Source of the DNA: Sphingomonas sp. G-3-2-10
GTDB taxonomy: Bacteria; Pseudomonadota; Alphaproteobacteria; Sphingomonadales; Sphingomonadaceae
Length of the DNA: 64,000 nucleotides
NCBI RefSeq assembly: GCF_012927115.1
Contig: NZ_JABBFY010000001.1
Span: 2,852,001-2,916,000, forward strand
Reading direction: 5' to 3'
Positions 17,856-26,613 of the stretch are shown in pieces. The position numbers were made by a program, and so were the translations under genes. Below the pieces are notes generated by a model. The model was not told where the DNA came from. It did no database searches and saw nothing but the letters and a program-made list of their open reading frames with translations. The number at the start of each line of letters is the position of its first letter. Position 1 is the first letter of the stretch.

Positions 17856-19238
17856 ATGCGCGAAATGAGCACGAAGACCGTTTCGAACAGCAACTCGCCG
17901 GTCATCGAAGACCGTGCTCAGTTGGTCGACTATTTCGCACGCGGCGAGAAGCCCCGCGAGCGCTGGCGCATCGGCACCGAGCACGAGAAGTTCGTCTATT
18001 GGAAGGACAGCCATCGCGCGCCTTCCTATGAGGAGCCCGGCGGCATTCATGCGCTGCTGATCGGCCTCACCAAATATGGCTGGAAGCCGGTCTATGAGGG
18101 CGAGAACGTCATCGCCCTGTCCGGCCCCGACGGGGCGATCAGCCTCGAGCCGGCCGGCCAGTTCGAGCTTTCGGGCGCGCCGCTCGACAATCTCCACCTG
18201 ACCTGCGCCGAGACCGGACGGCATCTGGAGCAGGTGAAGGCGATCGGCGACCAGCTCGGTATCGGCTTCCTCGGGCTGGGCATGTGGCACGACAAGACGC
18301 GCGCCGAGCTGCCGATCATGCCCAAGGGCCGCTACGAGATCATGCTGCGCCACATGCCGCGCGTGGGATCGCTGGGCCTCGACATGATGCTGCGCACCTG
18401 CACGATCCAGGTGAATCTCGACTACGCATCCGAAGCAGACATGGCGAAGAAGTTTCGCGTCGGCCTCGCGCTCCAGCCGCTGGCGACTGCCCTGTTCGCC
18501 AATTCGCCCTTCACCGAGGGCAAGCCCAACGGGTTCCTGAGCTTCCGCAGCAACATCTGGTCGGACACCGATCCGGCGCGCACCGGTATGCTGCCCTTCG
18601 TGTTCGAGGAGGGCTTCGGCTATGAGCGCTACGCCGAGTACGCCCTCGATGTGCCGATGTACTTCGTCTATCGCGACGGGAAATATATCGATGCCGCCGG
18701 GCAGAGCTTCCGCGACTTCCTGAAGGGCGAATTGCCCGCCTATCCCGGCCACAAGCCGACGATCGACGATTGGGCGGACCATCTCTCAACCGCGTTCCCC
18801 GAAGTGCGGATGAAGCAGTTCCTCGAGATGCGCGGCGCCGATGGCGGGCGCTGGGGGCGGATTTGTGCGCTGCCCGCCTTGTGGGTCGGGCTGCTTTATG
18901 ACGATGGTGCGCTCGATGCGGCGTGGGACTTGGTGAAGGGCTGGACCATCGATGAGCGCCAGACGCTGCGCGATTCGGTGCCGAAACTGGCGCTCGACGC
19001 GCCGGTACCGGGCGGGCGCAAGCTGCGCGACATTGCCGGAGAGGTGCTCGACATTGCGGGCGCGGGCCTTGCCGCGCGCCAGCGGTTCAACGCTTCGGGC
19101 GACAACGAAACCGGCTTTCTCGATCCGCTGCGCGAGATCGTGCGGACGGGCAAGGTGCCGGCGCAGGTGCTGCTCGACCGGTTCAACGGCGACTGGGGCG
19201 GCGATATCTCGCGGGTGTACGATGAAGCGAAGTTCTGA
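17856..19238 (+). CDS. gshA: Glutamate-cysteine ligase, plant/alphaproteobacterial type
   Basis: GshA joins glutamate and cysteine with ATP, the first step of glutathione synthesis. The 460-residue length and motifs WRIGTEHEKFVY, GENVIALSGPDGAISLEPAG, GFLGLGMWHDKTRAELP and LDMMLRTCTIQVNLDY belong to the GCS2/plant-type class found in alphaproteobacteria, not the gammaproteobacterial class. ATG 17856 and ATG 17865 are both possible starts; neither has a strong ribosome site. The gene ends three bases from the convergent ICMT-like gene. Glutathione synthetase is not in the window. Confidence 0.95.
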   Translation: MREMSTKTVSNSNSPVIEDRAQLVDYFARGEKPRERWRIGTEHEKFVYWKDSHRAPSYEEPGGIHALLIGLTKYGWKPVYEGENVIALSGPDGAISLEPAGQFELSGAPLDNLHLTCAETGRHLEQVKAIGDQLGIGFLGLGMWHDKTRAELPIMPKGRYEIMLRHMPRVGSLGLDMMLRTCTIQVNLDYASEADMAKKFRVGLALQPLATALFANSPFTEGKPNGFLSFRSNIWSDTDPARTGMLPFVFEEGFGYERYAEYALDVPMYFVYRDGKYIDAAGQSFRDFLKGELPAYPGHKPTIDDWADHLSTAFPEVRMKQFLEMRGADGGRWGRICALPALWVGLLYDDGALDAAWDLVKGWTIDERQTLRDSVPKLALDAPVPGGRKLRDIAGEVLDIAGAGLAARQRFNASGDNETGFLDPLREIVRTGKVPAQVLLDRFNGDWGGDISRVYDEAKF

Positions 19239-19241
19239 CGC

Positions 19242-20543
19242 TTACTTCCGGCCGATAAGCCCGCCTGCCCATGCGAACGCGCGCGGGACAGGGCCGTTGC
19301 GGGTCATCCATTCGTCATAGGCGATATAGGCCGGGTCTTCGCTCAGATGGCGTTCCTCGGTCTTGGCGCGCCAGTAATAGACGCCGCTGACCAGCGCCAT
19401 GATGAAGCTGTTCGACGCCGCGTCGTACCAGCTGCCGGTGGTCGCGAGGAACGGCAGGGTCGAGATCCACCAGAAGCTGTTCTTGGCGAGATAGGCCGGG
19501 TGGCGCGTCCACGCATAAGGTCCGTGGGTCAGCACGCCGCGATGCGTGAGGTTCGAGAAGCGCATCCCGAAGGCGATTGTCGCCCAGGCATAGATGCCGG
19601 TCAGCACGACCAGCACCACGCCGAACACGCTCAGCACCCAAGGATGGCCCGCGAACCAATAGGCCCAGTCGGCGGTGCCTTCGTGATAGTCGAGCGGGCC
19701 GCCATCGCCCATCATCAGGAAGGGCGGATAACAGATCAGCGCCGCCATCCAGCCCGCCGCATAGGGATTGGCGGTGCGGATATGGCTGTCGAGCGGGCGG
19801 AAGGTAAGGATGTACCCCGCGGTCGCGAAGGCGACGTCGATCACGAACATGAAGGTGATGCAGAAGCTGGCGAGCGCGACGGGGTTCTGGAAGATCGTCG
19901 CCGCGTCCCAGCGGACGAACTCGCCGAAGCCCGGCGGGACGATCGAGACCATGAAGGCGAGGAAGAAGCCCTTCACCGCCCAGCTGCGCAGATGGTTGTA
20001 GATGGCGGGCTTGTCGGCCTCGCCATTGCCCATCGCCCAGCTGCCCAGCGCATAGGCGCCATCCTTGGGGTTCACCAGCCGCCGGTCTAGCCACATCACA
20101 TAGGGGATCGAAGCGAGGAACAGCCAGGGCGCAACCATTTCGAAGCACCACATGGCGAAGGGGAAATTGGCGTAGCGCGTTTCCCACCAGAATTTGCCGC
20201 CAGCATAGATGATCGCGATGCCGCCCCAAGTGAGCCACAGCCCGGCAAGCTTGGTGCCGCTGATCTCCAGCGTCTCGCGCCACGGGCGGACGTTCGACCA
20301 GTCGATGCCGGTGGAGGGATTGCGATGCACCTTGTCGACGAAGATCGACCAGAGGATCATCGGCACGCCAACCGCGGCGACATTGACCAGTGCCGAGAAC
20401 GGGCCATCGAGGCCATAGTGCCGCGCGATGACGATCCACGCGACCATGCCCGCCAGACCGATAAACCCGACTGCGCCGCTCACCGCCGATTTGGGGCGGG
20501 GATCGGCCTTTGCCTGAAGGGCCAGTTCGGGATCGTGATACAT
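19242..20543 (-). CDS. Polytopic membrane protein with ICMT/PEMT-type methyltransferase C-terminus
   Basis: A 433-residue inner-membrane protein with roughly ten hydrophobic segments. The last third has the signature of isoprenylcysteine/phospholipid N-methyltransferases: FSNLTHRGVLTHGPYAWTRH, PAYLAKNSFWW, and the late Glu-Glu in KTEERHLSEDPAY, which bind S-adenosylmethionine at the membrane face. The N-terminal two thirds are extra membrane helices not present in small ICMTs. The substrate is unknown; a lipid or an isoprenoid is more likely than a prenylated protein in a bacterium. It diverges from the M61 gene across 141 bases. Confidence 0.75.
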   Translation of the reverse strand: MYHDPELALQAKADPRPKSAVSGAVGFIGLAGMVAWIVIARHYGLDGPFSALVNVAAVGVPMILWSIFVDKVHRNPSTGIDWSNVRPWRETLEISGTKLAGLWLTWGGIAIIYAGGKFWWETRYANFPFAMWCFEMVAPWLFLASIPYVMWLDRRLVNPKDGAYALGSWAMGNGEADKPAIYNHLRSWAVKGFFLAFMVSIVPPGFGEFVRWDAATIFQNPVALASFCITFMFVIDVAFATAGYILTFRPLDSHIRTANPYAAGWMAALICYPPFLMMGDGGPLDYHEGTADWAYWFAGHPWVLSVFGVVLVVLTGIYAWATIAFGMRFSNLTHRGVLTHGPYAWTRHPAYLAKNSFWWISTLPFLATTGSWYDAASNSFIMALVSGVYYWRAKTEERHLSEDPAYIAYDEWMTRNGPVPRAFAWAGGLIGRK

Positions 20544-20684
20544 GGCTGCGAGACGTAACGGCGAATGGTTAGTGAGCCGTGAACTCTGTCAGGGACGAGC
20601 TGGTGCGCCCCAAGCTTTACCGCCCCGCTTTCAATTGCCTATGACCTCCGGCATCTCCCCATTCCGCCGAAAGGCTCCCCGATC

Positions 20685-22586
20685 ATGTTCCGCCCCATCC
20701 TCCTTACCGCCGCTCTGCTCGCCAGCGCGGCACCCGCAATCGCCCAGAACGTCCCCGGAAACTCCGCGCCGCACCGCGTGCCCTTCCGCGACACCATCCC
20801 CGCGCCGCGCGACGTCGCCTATCCCGGCACGATGATGCTGTATGTCGATGCGACCAATGTGCAGCAGGGCATCTTCCGGGTGAAGCAGACCATCCCGGTC
20901 GCGAAGAGCGGGCATATGGTGCTGCTCTATCCGAAATGGATTCCCGGCAAGCACGGCCCACGCGGCGAGATCGACAAGATGGCGGGCCTCCAGATTTTCG
21001 CCAACGGCCAGCGGCTGGCATGGCGGCGCGATCCGGTGGACGTGTTTGCCTTCCATATCGAAGTGCCCAGGGGCGTGAAGACGCTGGACGTCGAGTTCCA
21101 GTTCCTGTCGGCCACCAAATCCGATCAGGGCCGCATCGTGATGACTCCGGCGATGATGAACCTGCAATGGTATTCGCTCGCCCTCTATCCCGCCGGCTAT
21201 TACGCGCGCCGTATCCCGGTGATCGCGAGCGCGACCTATCCCGAGGGCTGGACCGCCGCCTCCGCGATTCCCGCCAAGACCGACGGCGCGACCTACACCT
21301 ATGACAAGGTGGATTTCGAAGTGCTGGTCGATTCGCCCGTCTTCGCCGGCCGCTATTATCGCGAGTTCAACCTGGGCGAGCGCGTCGACCTGAACGTCTT
21401 TGCCGACAGCCCCGAGGAGCTGGAAGCCAAGGAAGAGCATATCCAGAAGCACCGCAATCTGGTGGATCAGGCGATCAAGCTGTTCGGGTCGCAGCATTAC
21501 GACCGCTACGAATTCCTGTTCGCGATCAGCGCGGAAATGGGCGGCATCGGCGTCGAGCATCACCGCAGCTCGGAAAATGGTGTGGGTCTCGGCTATTTCG
21601 CCAAGTGGGACGATCAGAACACCTCGCGCAACCTGCTCTCGCACGAATATACCCATAGCTGGGTCGGCAAATATCGCCGCGGCGCGGATCAGATCGTGGT
21701 CGATTTCCGCCAGCCGATGCGCAATTCGATGCTGTGGGCCTATGAAGGGCACGACCAGTTCATCGGATATGTGCTGGGCGCCCGTTCGGGCCTGATGACC
21801 AAGGAAGATACGCTGGAAGTGCTGGCCGGTTACGCCGCGCTTCAGGACACGCGCCCCGGCCGTCACTGGCGTTCGATCCTCGACACCACCAACGATCCGA
21901 TCATCACCGCCCGCGCGCCCAAGGGCTGGCTGAGCTGGCAGCGTTCGGAAGACTATTATGTCGACGGGCTGATGACGTGGATGGCGATCGATTCGATCCT
22001 GCGCGAGAAGAGCGGCGGGACCAAGTCGATCGACGATTACGACCGCGCCTTCTACGGGATGCGCGACGGCGACTATGGCGTGCTGCCCTTCACCATCGAG
22101 GACATCGTCAAGACGCTGAACGACATCGTGCCCTATGACTGGCGCACCTTGCTGAACGAGCAGGTCTATTCGACGACCGAGCATGCGCCGCTCGACGGGT
22201 TCGTCCGCAACGGATACCGGCTGGTCTATACCGACAAGCCCAACAAGGCGACGCCGAAGACCAGTCTGGACCTGATGTACTCGCTGGGCCTGATGATGGG
22301 CGCCAGCGGGATCAGCCAGGTGATGTGGGACGGCCCCGCGTTCAAGGCCGGGATCGACCTGGGCGACGAGATCATCGCCGTGAACGGACGCGGCTATACG
22401 CAGGACCGGCTGAAGGCTGCGGTGGTCGGCAACAAGGACGGCAAGGAGCCGATCCGGCTGCTGCTGAAAAGCGGCGACCGATACCGCGAAGTCGTCATCG
22501 ACTATCGCGAAGGCCTGCGCTATCCGCACCTCGAAAAGATCGGTGAAGGAGAGGCCGGTCTCGACAAGCTGCTTCAGCCCAAATGA
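20685..22586 (+). CDS. Exported M61-family aminopeptidase with PDZ domain
   Basis: A 633-residue metallopeptidase with a signal peptide (residues 1-20, ending AIA). The zinc site is HEYTHSW at residues 320-326, with the third ligand expected in WAYEGHDQF downstream. The N-terminal domain (about 40-230) is the beta-rich M61 domain with YPKWIPGKHGPRGEI, and a PDZ-like domain near the C-terminus has VMWDGPAFKAGIDLGDEIIA. M61 enzymes remove N-terminal residues, often with Gly/Ala preference, in the periplasm. ppa starts 30 bases later. Together with the M16 and M28 proteins of this window it suggests active peptide turnover in the envelope. Confidence 0.92.
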   Translation: MFRPILLTAALLASAAPAIAQNVPGNSAPHRVPFRDTIPAPRDVAYPGTMMLYVDATNVQQGIFRVKQTIPVAKSGHMVLLYPKWIPGKHGPRGEIDKMAGLQIFANGQRLAWRRDPVDVFAFHIEVPRGVKTLDVEFQFLSATKSDQGRIVMTPAMMNLQWYSLALYPAGYYARRIPVIASATYPEGWTAASAIPAKTDGATYTYDKVDFEVLVDSPVFAGRYYREFNLGERVDLNVFADSPEELEAKEEHIQKHRNLVDQAIKLFGSQHYDRYEFLFAISAEMGGIGVEHHRSSENGVGLGYFAKWDDQNTSRNLLSHEYTHSWVGKYRRGADQIVVDFRQPMRNSMLWAYEGHDQFIGYVLGARSGLMTKEDTLEVLAGYAALQDTRPGRHWRSILDTTNDPIITARAPKGWLSWQRSEDYYVDGLMTWMAIDSILREKSGGTKSIDDYDRAFYGMRDGDYGVLPFTIEDIVKTLNDIVPYDWRTLLNEQVYSTTEHAPLDGFVRNGYRLVYTDKPNKATPKTSLDLMYSLGLMMGASGISQVMWDGPAFKAGIDLGDEIIAVNGRGYTQDRLKAAVVGNKDGKEPIRLLLKSGDRYREVVIDYREGLRYPHLEKIGEGEAGLDKLLQPK

Positions 22587-22616
22587 GCGGGGCAGCGCAT
22601 CCTGCATAGGTTTGAC

Positions 22617-23171
22617 ATGCGTATTGATATGATTCCGGTCGGCGACGACGCACCGAACAGCCTGAATGTGATCATCGAAGTGCCGACCGGCGGCGAGCCG
22701 GTAAAGTATGAGTTCGACAAGGAATCGGGCGCGCTGTTCGTCGATCGCATCCTGCACACCCCGATGCGCTATCCGGCGAACTATGGCTTCGTGCCGCACA
22801 CGCTGTCGCCCGATGGCGATCCGCTCGACGCGCTGGTCATCTCGCGATCGCCTTTCATCCCGGGCTGCGTCGTGCGCGCGCGTCCGATTGGCGTGCTCAA
22901 GCTGGAAGACGAAGCCGGCGGCGACGAGAAGCTGATCTGCGTCCCCGTCGACACCACCTTCCCCTATTATTCGGACGTGGGCGAGCGGCAGGACCTGCCC
23001 TCGATCGTGCTCCAGCAGATCGAGCATTTCTTCAAACACTATAAGGACCTCGAGTCCGAAAAGTGGGTGCGCATCGGCCAGTGGGGCGATGCCGAGGAAG
23101 CCAAGCGGATCGTGCTCGAAGCGATCGAGGCCGCGAAGGTGGCCAAGGCCGCCAAGGCAGCCGCAGCCTGA
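22617..23171 (+). CDS. ppa: Inorganic pyrophosphatase (family I)
   Basis: A 184-residue soluble family I pyrophosphatase that hydrolyses PPi to drive biosynthetic reactions. Diagnostic segments are VIIEVPTGGEPVKYEFDKES, YGFVPHT, the metal-binding DGDPLDALV, and the region with KLEDEAGGDEKLICVP; HFFKHYKDLE follows. The length matches the hexameric bacterial type; the final AKAAKAAAA tail is an Ala/Lys-rich extension. Its TGA stop lies inside CTGA, and the CTG seems to start the next gene. It is downstream of the M61 peptidase, probably in the same transcript. Confidence 0.96.
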   Translation: MRIDMIPVGDDAPNSLNVIIEVPTGGEPVKYEFDKESGALFVDRILHTPMRYPANYGFVPHTLSPDGDPLDALVISRSPFIPGCVVRARPIGVLKLEDEAGGDEKLICVPVDTTFPYYSDVGERQDLPSIVLQQIEHFFKHYKDLESEKWVRIGQWGDAEEAKRIVLEAIEAAKVAKAAKAAAA

Positions 23172-23863
23172 CCCCGGCGCTGGCCTGGCGCGTCTGCGCA
23201 CTCGCCGGGCTGGCGACCACCGCCGCATCCTTCGGGTTCGGCGCGATCCCGCACCTCGGCACGGCCTGCGGGCCGACCTGGGGCGCGGGGCCGATCATCG
23301 CATTCGAGCTGGTCCGCTCCTCCGCCGACATGCTGTCGCTGTTCGGCGACGAGCCGTGCCGCACGACGATGATCGCGGCGCAGCGCGCCGGGCTGTGGCT
23401 CGACATGGCGTGGTTCATTCCCGCCTACACCGCCTTTCTAGCGCTGGCCGCCTGGGCGCTGCGGCCGGTCCATCGCTCTTTGGCGCTGGCGGCAGTGGCG
23501 GTGCTGCCGCTCGCAGGGTTGTTCGACGAGATCGAGGGCGTGGCGCTGTTCGGCATCCCGAACGGCTTCCCCGGCGATGCGCACTGGTTCACCCCGCTCT
23601 GGCTGGCGGTGCACGCCAAGTTCGTGCTGCTGGCGCTGGGCGAACTGATGATCGCGACGCTGCTGGTGAAAGGCACATGGCTGGCGCGCGCCGGGGCGGT
23701 GCCGGTCGCGCTGGGCGGTGCGGTGGCCCTGTGGATGATCCTTGCCGACCCGCGCAGCCCGCTGATGATGCAAGGGCATCGCTGGGCCTGGACCGCGTTG
23801 CTGATCGTCGCGATCGTCGCGGCGATCCGGCCCACTCTGGTCGCGGGGCGCGATAAGGCGTAG
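23168..23863 (+). CDS. Membrane protein of unknown function, probable CTG start
   Basis: A 231-residue protein with about six hydrophobic segments; I do not recognise the family. Visible features are FGFGAIPHLGTACGPTWGAG, DMLSLFGDEPC, FDEIEGVALFG and NGFPGDAHWFTPLW. The start is a problem: in frame there is no ATG, GTG or TTG between GTG 23081, deep inside ppa, and ATG about 23330, which would delete the first helix. CTG 23168 overlaps the ppa stop as CTGA, in the same way as ATGA and GTGA overlaps elsewhere here, and yields a sensible N-terminus (TPALAWRVCALAG). It is followed by the DUF1345 gene after ten bases. Confidence 0.6.
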   Translation: MTPALAWRVCALAGLATTAASFGFGAIPHLGTACGPTWGAGPIIAFELVRSSADMLSLFGDEPCRTTMIAAQRAGLWLDMAWFIPAYTAFLALAAWALRPVHRSLALAAVAVLPLAGLFDEIEGVALFGIPNGFPGDAHWFTPLWLAVHAKFVLLALGELMIATLLVKGTWLARAGAVPVALGGAVALWMILADPRSPLMMQGHRWAWTALLIVAIVAAIRPTLVAGRDKA

Positions 23864-23873
23864 CCTGTCCGGT

Positions 23874-24524
23874 ATGGCGGCCCGGAAGCATCGCTGGAGC
23901 ATCGGCAACCTGATCGCGCCGCCGCGCTTCATCCTGTTCATCCTCGCGCTGGCCGGCGGCTGCTGGCTCGCCATTCCGCTCTACGGCCTGCGCTATGGCG
24001 CGATGCTGGCGTTCGACGGTGCGGCGCTGCTGTTCATCCTCGCCTGCCTGCCGCTGCTGAGCCATGAGTCCGAGCGGATGCGCGTCTCTGCGCTGCGCAA
24101 CGACGCCAACCGGGTGTTGCTGCTGCTGCTGACCATAGCGGTGAGCCTCGTCGTGCTGGCGTCGATCGCGAGCATCCTGATGGAAAGCGGGGAGCGTCAT
24201 CCGCTGACGCTGGCGAAGATCATCGGCACGCTGTCGATCAGCTGGGTCTTCTCCAACCTGATCTATGCGCTCCACTACGCCCATCTCTTCTACAAGGATG
24301 CGGACGGCAGCGACGCGGGCGGGCTGGAATATCCGAAAACGCCCGAGCCCGATTATTGGGACTTTCTCTACTTCGCCTTCTGCCTCGGCATGACCTTCCA
24401 GACGAGCGACGTGTCGGTGACCGATCGCCGGATGCGGCAGGTGGTGACGCTGCACTGTCTGGCGGCGTTCGTGTTCAATCTTGGCGTGATCGCCTTCACG
24501 ATCAACGTGCTGGGCGGCGGCTAG
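23874..24524 (+). CDS. DUF1345 membrane protein
   Basis: A 216-residue integral membrane protein of the DUF1345 family, function unknown. The family block LEYPKTPEPDYWDFLYFAF, then CLGMTFQTSDVSV, is near the C-terminus; NLIYALHYAHLFY precedes it. Five or six hydrophobic segments are visible. It lies ten bases after the previous membrane gene, so both are probably expressed with ppa. Its TAG shares CTAG (24521-24524) with the stop of the convergent tfoX-like gene. Confidence 0.85.
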   Translation: MAARKHRWSIGNLIAPPRFILFILALAGGCWLAIPLYGLRYGAMLAFDGAALLFILACLPLLSHESERMRVSALRNDANRVLLLLLTIAVSLVVLASIASILMESGERHPLTLAKIIGTLSISWVFSNLIYALHYAHLFYKDADGSDAGGLEYPKTPEPDYWDFLYFAFCLGMTFQTSDVSVTDRRMRQVVTLHCLAAFVFNLGVIAFTINVLGGG

Positions 24525-24880
24525 GCTTTCGGCTTTTTAGGCTTCTTCTTCGGCGCGCGTTCCCCGGCAGCCACTGCGAGCGCTGCCCATTCGCGCATCG
24601 CGTCGGGATCGTCATAGACGTCCGCCGGCGCACGGCGATAGTTCATCGTCTCGACCTTGCCGTCGCTGCCGGTGAAGGTGAAGCGATCGCATCCCGCTTC
24701 GTCCCATACCGGCGCGCTGACGGCATCGGCCTTGAACCAGACCTCGCTGTCGTCGACCACGGCGAAGACGATGCCGTCGAGATAGAGCGTCGCGCCGCCC
24801 ATCATCCGGCGCATCGAGACGGTACCGAGCGGTTCCAGCGCCTCGATCACCCAGTCGACGAGACCGGCATCGAACGCCAT
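24521..24880 (-). CDS. TfoX N-terminal-domain protein
   Basis: A 119-residue protein matching the TfoX/Sxy N-terminal domain: LGTVSMRRMMGGATLYLDGI, then VWFKADAV, FTFTGSDGKVETMNYRRAP and a Lys/Pro-rich tail. In gammaproteobacteria TfoX controls competence, but this short single-domain form is widespread and its role is unclear. The ATG overlaps the stop of the upstream GNAT gene (TGATG on the minus strand), and it is the last gene of a GNAT/EamA operon. The basic tail (KKKPKKPKA) may bind nucleic acid; this is inference. Confidence 0.82.
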   Translation of the reverse strand: MAFDAGLVDWVIEALEPLGTVSMRRMMGGATLYLDGIVFAVVDDSEVWFKADAVSAPVWDEAGCDRFTFTGSDGKVETMNYRRAPADVYDDPDAMREWAALAVAAGERAPKKKPKKPKA

Positions 24881-25353
24881 CAGCCGGCGAGGCTCCGCAG
24901 CGAATCGCCTTCCATCCGCCAGCGCTCCCAGCCTTCGACCGGCGCCGCGCCGATGGTGCGGTAGAAGCCCTTGCCCAGTTCGTTCCAGTCGAGCACCGCC
25001 CATTCGAGCCGCGCCCCGCCGCGCTCGACCACCAGCGACGCCAGCTTCGACAGCAGCGCGCGGCCGAGGCCCGATCCGCGCGCGTCGGGTTCGACGAACA
25101 GATCCTCCAGCCAGATGCCGGGCTTGCCTTCGAAGGTGGAGAAGGTCTGGAAGAACAGCGAGAAGCCCTTGGGTGCGCCATCGACCTCGCCGATGATCAC
25201 TTCGGCGGCGGGGCGGTCGCCGAACAGATGGCGGCGCAGCGTTTCGTCGTCGAACACGACTTCGTGGAGGAGCTTCTCGTAATCGGCGAGCTTGCGGATG
25301 AAGCTCGCGATCAGGTCGAAATCCTCGGGTCCCGCTGCGCGTATCGTGATCAT
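24880..25353 (-). CDS. GNAT-family N-acetyltransferase
   Basis: A 157-residue GNAT acetyltransferase. The acetyl-CoA loop is EPDARGSGLGRALL, preceded by GIWLEDLFVEP and followed by LEWAVLDWNELGKGFYRTIG; this arrangement is like diamine/polyamine acetyltransferases (SSAT-type), which are close in length. The N-terminus has ITIRAAGPEDFDLIASFIRK. It overlaps the upstream EamA gene by ATGA (25350-25353) and the downstream tfoX-like gene by TGATG. A polyamine or thialysine substrate is plausible but not shown. Confidence 0.85.
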   Translation of the reverse strand: MITIRAAGPEDFDLIASFIRKLADYEKLLHEVVFDDETLRRHLFGDRPAAEVIIGEVDGAPKGFSLFFQTFSTFEGKPGIWLEDLFVEPDARGSGLGRALLSKLASLVVERGGARLEWAVLDWNELGKGFYRTIGAAPVEGWERWRMEGDSLRSLAG

Positions 25354-26246
25354 TGCAGTCCAGCCTCCGCTTCGGGCGCACCCGATTGTTTGCGCACCGC
25401 CATCAAACAGCCCGCGACGATCAGCAAGGTGCCGGCGATGGTCGCCAGTGTCAGCGGCTCGTCGAACCAGATCCAGCCCATGATCGCCGCCCAGATGAAG
25501 GCGGTATATTCGACCGTCACGAGGATCTGCGCCTCGGCGCGGGCGTAGGCCCAGCTGAGCAGCAGCAGCGATGCGGTGGCGAGCAGAGCGGCCGCGCCGA
25601 TCCCCGGCCAGTGCGGCGCGGCGGGCAGTTCGAGGAACCACGGCGCGGCCAGCGCGAGCAGACCGGTGACGAACATATTCTGGAAAAAGGCGATCTCCAG
25701 CGGCTTGGCGAGTTGCGCCTGATGCCGCGCGACGACGAGGTTCACGGCATAGAAGACCGCCGACACCAGGACCGCGCCCATGCCGAGCAATGTCTCGTGG
25801 CTGTGCGTGCCGCCGATCCGCCCGGCCACGACCACCGCCACGCCGGCGAGGCCGAGCAGCGAGCCCAGCACCGAGCGCGGGCCGACCTTTTCCTTCAGCA
25901 CCAGCGCGGCCAGCGCCAGCGCGATCAGCGGCGCGATGAACGACAGCGCGATCGCTTCGGCCAGCGGCACGCGGACGATGCCCCAGAAGAACGCCATCGC
26001 CATCACCGCAACAAGGATCGCGCGGAAGAAATGGACCCTGAGCGTCGAGCGGATCGGCATCACCGGGCGCGTGGCCGCATAGAGGATGCCGGTCAGCACC
26101 ACCGCGACGCCGAGCCGCCAGATCAGCGTGTTGTACGCGCCGATCTGAAGCGAGACGGCCTTCATCACCGCGTCCATCACCGAATAGAGCGCGATGCCCG
26201 CGCATGCCGCGAGATAGGCGGGGACGACCTGAGACTTCGCACTCAT
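25350..26246 (-). CDS. EamA/DMT-superfamily transporter
   Basis: A 298-residue inner-membrane protein with ten predicted helices in two EamA repeats, typical of drug/metabolite exporters. The first repeat has YSVMDAVMKAVSLQIGAYN, the second LVSAVFYAVNLVVARH, and it ends with EPLTLATIAGTLLIVAGCLM. Such proteins export amino acids, nucleosides or drugs; the substrate is unknown. It overlaps the GNAT gene downstream and a small membrane gene upstream (ATGA at 26243-26246), so modification and export of the same compound is possible. Confidence 0.88.
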   Translation of the reverse strand: MSAKSQVVPAYLAACAGIALYSVMDAVMKAVSLQIGAYNTLIWRLGVAVVLTGILYAATRPVMPIRSTLRVHFFRAILVAVMAMAFFWGIVRVPLAEAIALSFIAPLIALALAALVLKEKVGPRSVLGSLLGLAGVAVVVAGRIGGTHSHETLLGMGAVLVSAVFYAVNLVVARHQAQLAKPLEIAFFQNMFVTGLLALAAPWFLELPAAPHWPGIGAAALLATASLLLLSWAYARAEAQILVTVEYTAFIWAAIMGWIWFDEPLTLATIAGTLLIVAGCLMAVRKQSGAPEAEAGLQ

Positions 26247-26560
26247 GAGCGGCGCGCCCGCGTCTCGATCAGCCGGACGATCCAGTGATCGGCGACCAGC
26301 GCCGCGATGCCGCCGAACAGGATCATCGCGATGAACCCGCTGACCGGCGCTGCGATCTCGGGCCGGTTGGCGGCGATGGTGACGAGGCGCAGCGCGAGCA
26401 GCAGGATCGAGACGACCGCGACGCGCCGCAGCCAGATCGCGACCCAGCCGGACCAGCCCTCCGCCCCCTTCGCCGCGACGATCGCCCAGCGCGCGGCGAG
26501 CAGCGCCGCCACAAGCATCAGCGTATCGCCGAGCACGGCAATGGGTTCGGTCGCGGGCAT
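26243..26560 (-). CDS. Small membrane protein, unknown
   Basis: A 105-residue protein with three hydrophobic segments (about residues 8-28, 45-64 and 70-92); I recognise no family. ATG 26560 is used because upstream sequence in this frame has non-host-like Arg/His-rich residues. It is the first gene of the EamA-GNAT-tfoX operon, overlapping EamA by four bases. The 53 bases between it and the pentad-repeat gene should hold the operon promoter or simply link it to ispG. Confidence 0.6.
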   Translation of the reverse strand: MPATEPIAVLGDTLMLVAALLAARWAIVAAKGAEGWSGWVAIWLRRVAVVSILLLALRLVTIAANRPEIAAPVSGFIAMILFGGIAALVADHWIVRLIETRARRS

Positions 26561-26613
26561 GAATCGCCGCCTAGCGCGGGGGCGTAACAAAGGCGAGAGG
26601 GTGCTTGCGGAAG

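Noticed and set aside
20631..23228. Minus-strand open frame of about 865 residues
   Set aside because: Antisense to the M61 peptidase and ppa, both unmistakable; no motifs in the antisense product.
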